Positions 1 to 6,015 of a DNA stretch of 7,366 nt are shown here, piece after piece; the stretch's first letter is position 1; each line of letters starts with the position of its first letter. Origin of the DNA: an uncultured Lachnospiraceae bacterium (GTDB taxonomy: Bacteria; Bacillota; Clostridia; Lachnospirales; Lachnospiraceae); the NCBI GenBank assembly GCA_902803245.1, contig CADCPJ010000325.1:1-7366 (forward strand). Reading direction: 5' to 3'. The position numbers and the translations under genes were made by a program. The notes beneath the pieces were generated by a model that saw only the letters and a list, made by a program, of their open reading frames with translations, searched no databases and had not been told where the DNA came from.

Positions 1-20
1 ACTGAAAACCGCATAAACGA

Positions 21-55
21 AATGAAAAGCCCCGGCGGTCGATCCGCCGGGGCTT
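21..55 (-). terminator. Intrinsic terminator downstream of hpf
   Basis: A perfect 12-bp GC-rich stem pairs 27-38 (AAGCCCCGGCGG) with 44-55 around a 5-nt loop. Read on the minus strand it is followed at once by TTTTCATTT, the U-tract expected of a Rho-independent terminator, so it most likely ends the leftward hpf transcript about 70 nt past its stop codon. The plus-strand flank (CGTTATTATT) is also T-rich, so the same hairpin could stop a rightward transcript coming from outside the window. Confidence 0.85.
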
Positions 56-83
56 CGTTATTATTCAGTTATGATCACGGCCG

Positions 84-115
84 GCCGGTCGGAGGATGTT
101 CCGCGTCAGACCGGC
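84..115. repeat. Inverted repeat in the hpf 3' untranslated region
   Basis: GCCGGTC at 84-90 is the exact reverse complement of GACCGGC at 109-115, giving a 7-bp GC-rich stem with an 18-nt loop, 10 nt beyond the hpf stop codon. No T-run follows on either strand, so it is not a classic terminator. It could protect the hpf mRNA 3' end or be fortuitous in GC-rich DNA. Confidence 0.35.
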
Positions 116-125
116 GCGGGAGCCG

Positions 126-653
126 TTATACGGTCGGCTCGATCAGGCCGTAGGTGTTTCCTTTTCTCTTATAGACGACGTTCACCTCGTCGGTCTCGGC
201 GTTCAGGAACACGTAGAAGTTATGGCCCAGGAGATCCATCTGCATGCAGGCTTCCTCGGGATCCATGGGCTTGACTGCGAAGCTCTTCGTGCGGACGATC
301 CGGATATCGTAATCCTCATCCTCATCATCCTGCGCGAACAGTCCGGCCAGATCGCCGCCTGCCTGATACTTATCCTGCAGCTTCCCCTTATAGCGCTTCA
401 GCTGCCGCTCGATCACTTCCTCGACCACATCGATGGAGACGAACATGTCGTCGCTGGTCTCCTCGGCGCGGATGATCGTGCCCTTTACCGGGATCGTCAC
501 TTCGATCGTGTTCCGGTCCTTCTCGACGGAGAGCGTGACCAGGACCTCGGTGTCCTGATTAAAGTAACGCTCCAGCTTCCCGAGTTTAGACTCTACCATA
601 TCTCTGAGCCTGGGGGTCACTTCAATGTTTCTTCCGGTTATGACATATTTCAT
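126..653 (-). CDS. hpf: Long-form ribosome hibernation promoting factor (HPF)
   Basis: The 175-residue protein fits the long HPF family, which binds the 30S decoding region and pairs 70S ribosomes into inactive 100S dimers in stationary phase or stress. The N-terminal HPF/RaiA fold spans about residues 1-97 (starts MKYVITGRNIEVT, with the basic helix RQLKRYKGKL near 83-92). An acidic linker (DDEDEDYD, 109-116) follows, then the C-terminal dimerisation domain (117-175), with the typical VRTKSFAVKPMDPEEA and NVVYKRKGNTYGLIEP segments. I chose the ATG at 653 because AGAAAGGAG lies 7 nt upstream. An in-frame TTG two codons earlier (659) has no better ribosome binding site. The gene is divergent from secA and has its own promoter and terminator. 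In many Firmicutes hpf lies co-directionally just upstream of secA, so the orientation here is unusual. The length is normal and no key region is missing. Confidence 0.96.
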   Translation of the reverse strand: MKYVITGRNIEVTPRLRDMVESKLGKLERYFNQDTEVLVTLSVEKDRNTIEVTIPVKGTIIRAEETSDDMFVSIDVVEEVIERQLKRYKGKLQDKYQAGGDLAGLFAQDDEDEDYDIRIVRTKSFAVKPMDPEEACMQMDLLGHNFYVFLNAETDEVNVVYKRKGNTYGLIEPTV

Positions 654-696
654 CAGCAAACTCCTTTCTGCTCACCAAAGTTGAGCTCCTGTTTAA

Positions 697-724
697 ATTA
701 TACCATCTGCGCCTGATATTCCAA
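697..724 (-). promoter_or_regulatory. SigA-type promoter of hpf
   Basis: On the minus strand, TTGGAA (719-724) and a perfect TATAAT (697-702) are separated by 16 bp. The bases just before the -10 are TGG, an extended -10 (TGn) element. The predicted transcription start is near 690, leaving a leader of about 37 nt before the ATG at 653. It is seen by eye and matches the vegetative consensus well. I saw no second promoter (for example SigB-like), although hpf is often stress-controlled. Confidence 0.7.
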
Positions 725-728
725 TATC
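715..728. repeat. Palindrome over the hpf -35 element
   Basis: GATATT (715-720) and AATATC (723-728) are exact reverse complements separated by CC. The palindrome sits directly on the predicted hpf -35 (719-724), the position expected for a repressor operator. No regulator family is recognised from this sequence, so the role is inferred from position only. Confidence 0.4.
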
Positions 729-821
729 AAATATGTTCGTGTTCCCGTCTTTTGGGCAATTTTCACGAAACATAAAACAGGACTATACATAACTGTTTTT
801 CACGTAATTCACGCACCCGAA

Positions 822-912
822 TGTGGAAAACGTGGAAAACTCACGAAAAATCTATCAAAATCGTAAATACCCGTGTGGAAAACCGCATAAAGCGCGTTAA
901 TAAAGTGGAAAA
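822..912 (-). promoter_or_regulatory. Cluster of four DnaA-box-like motifs
   Basis: Nine-base motifs of the form nGTGGAAAA occur at 822-830 (TGTGGAAAA), 831-839 (CGTGGAAAA), 874-882 (TGTGGAAAA) and 904-912 (AGTGGAAAA), all in the same orientation. Read on the minus strand, the first and third are TTTTCCACA, one base from the classic DnaA box TTATCCACA. Related CGTGAAAA sequences lie on the other strand at 760-767 and 796-804. The cluster sits in AT-rich DNA between the hpf and secA promoters. No dnaA or dnaN gene is present, so this is not a recognisable oriC. Direct repeats for another regulator would fit equally well. Confidence 0.35.
878..891 (+). repeat. 14-bp direct repeat, second copy at 4-17
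   Basis: GAAAACCGCATAAA occurs exactly at 4-17 and again at 878-891 in the same orientation, so the two copies bracket hpf and its terminator. The second copy overlaps the third DnaA-box-like motif. A 14-bp exact match in 7 kb is only mildly unlikely by chance, and the match does not extend further. Confidence 0.5.
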
Positions 913-956
913 TGAATCCCATGACATAACATGCTTTTGTGCAACATTTCCTTTTG

Positions 957-985
957 TTGAATCCTGAACCGCCCTGTGCTATAAT
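957..985 (+). promoter_or_regulatory. SigA-type promoter of secA
   Basis: TTGAAT (957-962) and a perfect TATAAT (980-985) are separated by 17 bp. TGC precedes the -10, giving an extended -10 element. The transcription start should lie near 992, which leaves a leader of about 77 nt before the secA ATG. This is the strongest promoter-like sequence in the window. Confidence 0.78.
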
Positions 986-1006
986 CTGTGGGCATATATG
1001 CTATGC

Positions 1007-1055
1007 GGCATTTTTTGATGCCTGTTTTTCGATAATACGGCCTGAAACACCGTAT
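1007..1055 (+). other. Two small hairpins in the secA leader
   Basis: In the predicted secA 5' untranslated region, GGCAT (1007-1011) can pair with ATGCC (1018-1022), and ATACGG (1035-1040) pairs exactly with CCGTAT (1050-1055). The second ends 2 nt before the Shine-Dalgarno sequence GGGAGG (1058-1063). The first is followed by TGTTTTTC, giving a weak terminator-like look. No secM-type arrest ORF is evident. Any regulatory role is inference, since the stems are short. Confidence 0.3.
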
Positions 1056-1068
1056 CCGGGAGGATCTT

Positions 1069-3684
<2,616 letters not shown>

Positions 3685-3692
3685 AAAAGTGC

Positions 3693-3736
3693 AAAAAAAT
3701 GTGACATTGGGGACTGTCCCCAATGTCACGTTTTTT
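3693..3736. terminator. Bidirectional terminator between secA and the S1 gene
   Basis: A perfect 13-bp stem pairs GTGACATTGGGGA (3701-3713) with its exact complement at 3717-3729 around the 3-nt loop CTG. Seven A residues (3693-3699) precede it and six T residues (3731-3736) follow. A U-tract therefore follows the hairpin on both strands, as expected between convergent genes. It ends the secA transcript 9-52 nt past its stop and the S1 transcript shortly after its own stop. The core TGGGGACTGTCCCCA also resembles dispersed REP-type palindromes known from many genomes, so it may be a mobile palindrome reused as a terminator. Confidence 0.88.
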
Positions 3737-3767
3737 ATCAGATCATTATCAGATCATTATCAGATCA
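3735..3767. repeat. Three tandem copies of an 11-bp repeat at the S1 gene stop
   Basis: TTATCAGATCA occurs three times without interruption or mismatch (3735-3745, 3746-3756, 3757-3767). The rightmost copy contains the stop codon of the S1 gene (TGA on the minus strand, 3767-3765), and the leftmost overlaps the terminator T-run. On the minus strand the array offers stop codons in all three frames, so a frameshift or readthrough ribosome would stop quickly. Confidence 0.92.
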
Positions 3768-4844
3768 GTTGAGCTTGATTCCGCTGAGCAGGGAGCCGAG
3801 CGATGTGGTCAGCTTCTCGCTCTTCGGAAGAACGACTCTGTCTTCCTGAGGCTGCCTTGAGGGAGCGGGTGCGGCGCCGGCCGCAGGGGCGTTCTCCTCG
3901 AGAGCTCTCTGGGAGAGGGAGATCTTGCCGTCTTTCACCTGTGTGACCTTGACTTTCACGGTGTCGCCGACGCTTAAGACTTCGCTGGGGTGCTTCAGGC
4001 GCTTGTCGCTTGCAATCTGAGAGATGTGCAAAAGTCCGTCAACACCATCGCCGAGACTCACAAATGCGCCGTAGTTCATGAGGGAGAGAACTTTGCCCTC
4101 GGTCACGAGGCCGGTCTCGATGCTGTTTAAGCGCTCCGCCTTCTCGGCATTTCTTCTTTCGCGGAGGATATCTCTTGAGGAGAGGACGAGCTTCTTGCCT
4201 TCCTGCTCGGCAGTGATGACGCGGACCGGAATGGTCTGGCCCTTGAAGGTCGCAAGATCCTCAACATAGTCCAGGGACAGCTGGGACGCGGGGATAAACG
4301 CGCGGATGCCGTTCAGGTATCCGACGACTCCGCCCTTTACCGCGTCGACGACGCGGATCGTGAGATCCGTCTTGTTGGCCTTCATCTCCCTGAATTCTTC
4401 CCAGGCCAGCTTCTCCATAGCGTTCCTTCTGGACAGAAGGATGTTGCCGCGGCCGTCATCCGTGCGGAGAACGATGGCCTTGACCGGCTCGCCGACCTTG
4501 ACGTCATTTTTAATCGAGAAGTGCGGATCACCGGAATAGTCGAGCTTGCGGATGATGCCCTCTGCGTAATACTGCAGGTCGACAGTGACGTCTTCTTCGG
4601 ACACGCCTGTCACCACACCTTCCACGAGATCGCCGACTTCGATCTTGCGCATGGAGTTGCCGAGCTCCTCCTCGTAGTCCGCCATGCTTTCCTGCGGAGC
4701 TTCCGGAGCTGCCGGAGCTTCTTTGGCCGGAGCTGCTTTCGCGGCCTCAGCGGCCGGGGCTGCCTCGGCGACGGCTGCCTCGGCGATTGCGGCAGCTGCC
4801 TCCACTTCCGGTGTCTCGATTGCTTCTCTGATTTCTTCTGACAT
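3765..4844 (-). CDS. rpsA: Ribosomal protein S1-type RNA-binding protein (three S1 domains)
   Basis: The 359-residue protein carries three S1 (OB-fold) RNA-binding domains at about 70-139, 161-224 and 243-313. The third is the most canonical (GKVLSLMNYGAFVSLGDGVD at 250-269, then GLLHISQI). Firmicute proteins of this kind are annotated as 30S ribosomal protein S1. They help mRNA binding, but have fewer domains than the six of E. coli S1. Residues 14-50 form an Ala/Glu/Pro-rich low-complexity segment, encoded in part by a 15-bp tandem duplication (4758-4786). The C-terminus has another Ala/Pro linker and ends SLGSLLSGIKLN. I chose the ATG at 4844: GGGAGGG lies 10 nt upstream, while the extension to 5042 reads through promoter-like DNA and does not resemble the family. 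An internal start at residue 54 (MADYEEEL) is possible but less likely. In some Clostridia an S1 module is fused to IspH; here it stands alone. The gene is convergent with secA. Confidence 0.9.
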   Translation of the reverse strand: MSEEIREAIETPEVEAAAAIAEAAVAEAAPAAEAAKAAPAKEAPAAPEAPQESMADYEEELGNSMRKIEVGDLVEGVVTGVSEEDVTVDLQYYAEGIIRKLDYSGDPHFSIKNDVKVGEPVKAIVLRTDDGRGNILLSRRNAMEKLAWEEFREMKANKTDLTIRVVDAVKGGVVGYLNGIRAFIPASQLSLDYVEDLATFKGQTIPVRVITAEQEGKKLVLSSRDILRERRNAEKAERLNSIETGLVTEGKVLSLMNYGAFVSLGDGVDGLLHISQIASDKRLKHPSEVLSVGDTVKVKVTQVKDGKISLSQRALEENAPAAGAAPAPSRQPQEDRVVLPKSEKLTTSLGSLLSGIKLN

Positions 4845-4957
4845 AGATGTGTAACCCTCCCATGGTACCTTTGTGCTTGCGCGTCGCCCCGCCCTTGCAA
4901 AAAGACGGCCGGATGAGACCTGTGCGCTTTCCTGACCGGGGCAAACTGCTAAAGCAC

Positions 4958-4987
4958 AGTGTAACATATTTTGCATGGACTTGGCAG
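4958..4987 (-). promoter_or_regulatory. Possible promoter of the S1 gene
   Basis: On the minus strand, CTGCCA (4982-4987) and TACACT (4958-4963) are 18 bp apart, with TGT just before the -10 giving an extended -10 element. Each hexamer matches the SigA consensus at four of six positions. It would give a leader of about 105 nt. The rest of the leader (4845-4950) shows only the Shine-Dalgarno sequence. It is the best candidate I can see but is weaker than the other promoters here. Confidence 0.4.
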
Positions 4988-5016
4988 AGGTTTTTTTATT
5001 TTCTTTTCCCCTATAG

Positions 5017-5041
5017 TGAAGGCATGATGAAAATGCCTTCA
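5017..5041. repeat. Perfect inverted repeat overlapping a -35 element
   Basis: TGAAGGCAT (5017-5025) and ATGCCTTCA (5033-5041) are exact reverse complements separated by 7 nt. No T-run follows on either strand, so it is not a terminator. Its right arm covers most of the predicted -35 of the rightward transporter promoter (5038-5043), making an operator for a dimeric regulator the simplest reading. The regulator is not identifiable from the window. Confidence 0.6.
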
Positions 5042-5066
5042 AACAGAGGGGGAAATGTGCTATACT
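5038..5066 (+). promoter_or_regulatory. Promoter of the transporter pair
   Basis: TTCAAA (5038-5043) and TATACT (5061-5066) are separated by 17 bp, and TGC precedes the -10 as an extended -10 element. The transcription start should lie near 5073, so the whole 20-bp repeat array would lie in the untranslated leader of about 150 nt. The -35 matches consensus at four of six positions, the -10 at five of six. Confidence 0.58.
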
Positions 5067-5082
5067 TACTTTTCAATTCGAG

Positions 5083-5216
5083 TTTCTTATTTTTAGGACA
5101 GCAAGCTGATTTTTAGGAAGGCGAGCTGATTTTCAGGAAGGCACGCTGATTTTTGCAAGCTGATTTTCAGGAAGGCAAGCTGATTTTCAGGAAGGCAAGT
5201 TGATTTTCAGGAGAAC
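5083..5216 (+). repeat. 20-bp tandem array carrying Shine-Dalgarno-like motifs
   Basis: Seven units run head to tail. The consensus is AAGCTGATTTTCAGGAAGGC. Units at 5157-5176 and 5177-5196 are identical to it. Units 5103-5122 and 5123-5142 differ by one or two bases. The first (5083-5102) is degenerate. The fourth (5143-5156) has lost 6 nt that remove its AGGAAG core. The last (5197-5216) changes to AGGAG and gives the only apparent ribosome binding site for the gene at 5225. Intact units each hold AGGAAGG and can form a small CTGA-TTT-TCAG hairpin. The 20-nt period is not a multiple of three and every unit with CTGA carries a TGA, so it does not encode a peptide repeat. Variable spacers are absent, so it is not a CRISPR array. 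Confidence 0.93.
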
Positions 5217-5224
5217 TGGTTGAA

Positions 5225-5635
5225 ATGGGAGAGCAAGCAGTAAACGAGAACCCGAAGCGAAAGCTGACGCTGCTGGGGATTCTCGGAATTCAGGCGGCGG
5301 TGGTCGTCTATACCGCCTCTTCGATCTGCTCCAAGATGGCTTCCTCGGAGAGGGGATCCATAGAGATCTTCGGGAGGACGATCGAGGGGCTGAATCTGAA
5401 GGGCTTTTTGTGGATCCTGCTGGAGGTGGGCTGCCTCGGGCTCTATGCGGTCCTGTGGCAGCAGATTATAAAGAGATTTGATCTGTCAATTGCATACTGC
5501 AACCGGGCATTTGCGGTGTGCTGGTCTTTCCTTTGGGGAGTTCTCTTCTTCGGCGAGCAGGTCCGGCCTCTCAATCTGGTCGGAATCGGCATCGTCCTTG
5601 CGGGAATCCTCCTGGTGAATTCGGATGCACAGTGA
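5225..5635 (+). CDS. Small four-helix transporter subunit, EamA/SMR (DMT) superfamily
   Basis: The 136-residue protein has four predicted membrane helices at about 14-36, 59-81, 86-108 and 115-132. The third and fourth carry SMR/EamA-like features (SIAYCNRAFAVCW from 88, FFGEQV, then GIGIVLAGILLV). A basic stretch (KRK, 11-13) precedes helix 1. Such half-size DMT proteins work as dimers and export small cations or flip lipid-linked sugars, as ArnE/ArnF do. The glutamate in helix 1 that is essential in EmrE (E14) is not seen at the matching place, which argues against classic drug/proton antiport. A loop of about 20 residues between helices 1 and 2 is longer than in EmrE. The ATG at 5225 follows AGGAG in the last unit of the leader array by 11 nt, a rather long spacing. 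It overlaps the next gene by 11 bp, so the two products probably form a heterodimer. The substrate is unknown. Confidence 0.85.
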   Translation: MGEQAVNENPKRKLTLLGILGIQAAVVVYTASSICSKMASSERGSIEIFGRTIEGLNLKGFLWILLEVGCLGLYAVLWQQIIKRFDLSIAYCNRAFAVCWSFLWGVLFFGEQVRPLNLVGIGIVLAGILLVNSDAQ

Positions 5636-5978
5636 ATTTACTCCCTGGCTGCTCATTTTCTTAGTCACCGCGACGGTTGCATCATTTGCCCAGATGCTCT
5701 TAAAGAAAAGCGCGATGGAGAAGCACGACAGCTGGATCAGGGAATACCTGAACTGGAAGGTCATCGTCGGGTACGGCCTGATGTTTTCTGCGATGCTGCT
5801 CGGCGTATACGGATATGCCAGGGGAGTGCAGGTGAAGAGCGCCTCCGTGATGGAATCCTTCGGAATCGTGGAAGTGGCGGTCTTAAGCGCCATTTTTTTC
5901 AAGGAGAAGCTGACGAGGAAGAAGATCCTCGGCATTGCCCTCATTATCTTCGGAATCATAATCTTTAACCTCGCATAA
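5625..5978 (+). CDS. Small four-helix transporter subunit, EamA family (ArnE-like)
   Basis: The 117-residue protein has four predicted membrane helices at about 8-26, 44-65, 71-92 and 99-116. Helix 1 reads ATVASFAQMLLKKSA, resembling ArnE-type half-transporters (small-Q-small-K pattern) and, like its partner, lacks an acidic residue at the EmrE E14 place. The C-terminal half (FFKEKLTRKKILGIALIIFG from 91) is typical of EamA domains. The ATG lies inside the end of the preceding gene, with only a weak upstream GGTG, so its translation is probably coupled to that gene. Two different, overlapping half-size genes match the paired organisation known for ArnE/ArnF and YkkC/YkkD, which assemble as heterodimers. 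A role in export of a small metabolite or flipping of a lipid-linked sugar is possible; no biosynthetic neighbour identifies the cargo. No terminator is seen in the 37 bp to the next gene. Confidence 0.85.
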   Translation: MHSEFTPWLLIFLVTATVASFAQMLLKKSAMEKHDSWIREYLNWKVIVGYGLMFSAMLLGVYGYARGVQVKSASVMESFGIVEVAVLSAIFFKEKLTRKKILGIALIIFGIIIFNLA

Positions 5979-6015
5979 TCGCTCTTACGGTGTTTGTCAT
6001 ATTACGGAGGCTCTT

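Noticed and set aside
96..716. A 206-codon plus-strand frame over hpf
   Set aside because: It is the antisense shadow of hpf. The hpf frame shows clear family similarity, a ribosome binding site, a promoter and a terminator.
760..912. Chromosomal origin of replication
   Set aside because: DnaA-box-like motifs are present, but there is no dnaA, dnaN or other origin gene and the neighbours are hpf and secA.
4991..5010. Rightward intrinsic terminator at the T-rich run
   Set aside because: No hairpin immediately precedes the run and no gene is transcribed towards it from the left on the plus strand.
4845..5042. A 66-codon N-terminal extension of the S1 protein
   Set aside because: This stretch carries a promoter-like sequence and part of the inverted repeat, the extension has no family resemblance, and GGGAGGG precedes the ATG at 4844.
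5083..5216. CRISPR array or riboswitch in the transporter leader
   Set aside because: The 20-bp units abut directly with no spacers, and I could not find conserved guanidine-riboswitch elements such as those found upstream of some SMR genes. The leader is explained by the simple tandem repeat.
5979..6015. Terminator between the transporter pair and the XpaC gene
   Set aside because: The 37-bp gap has no stable inverted repeat or T-run, so a single transcript is more likely.
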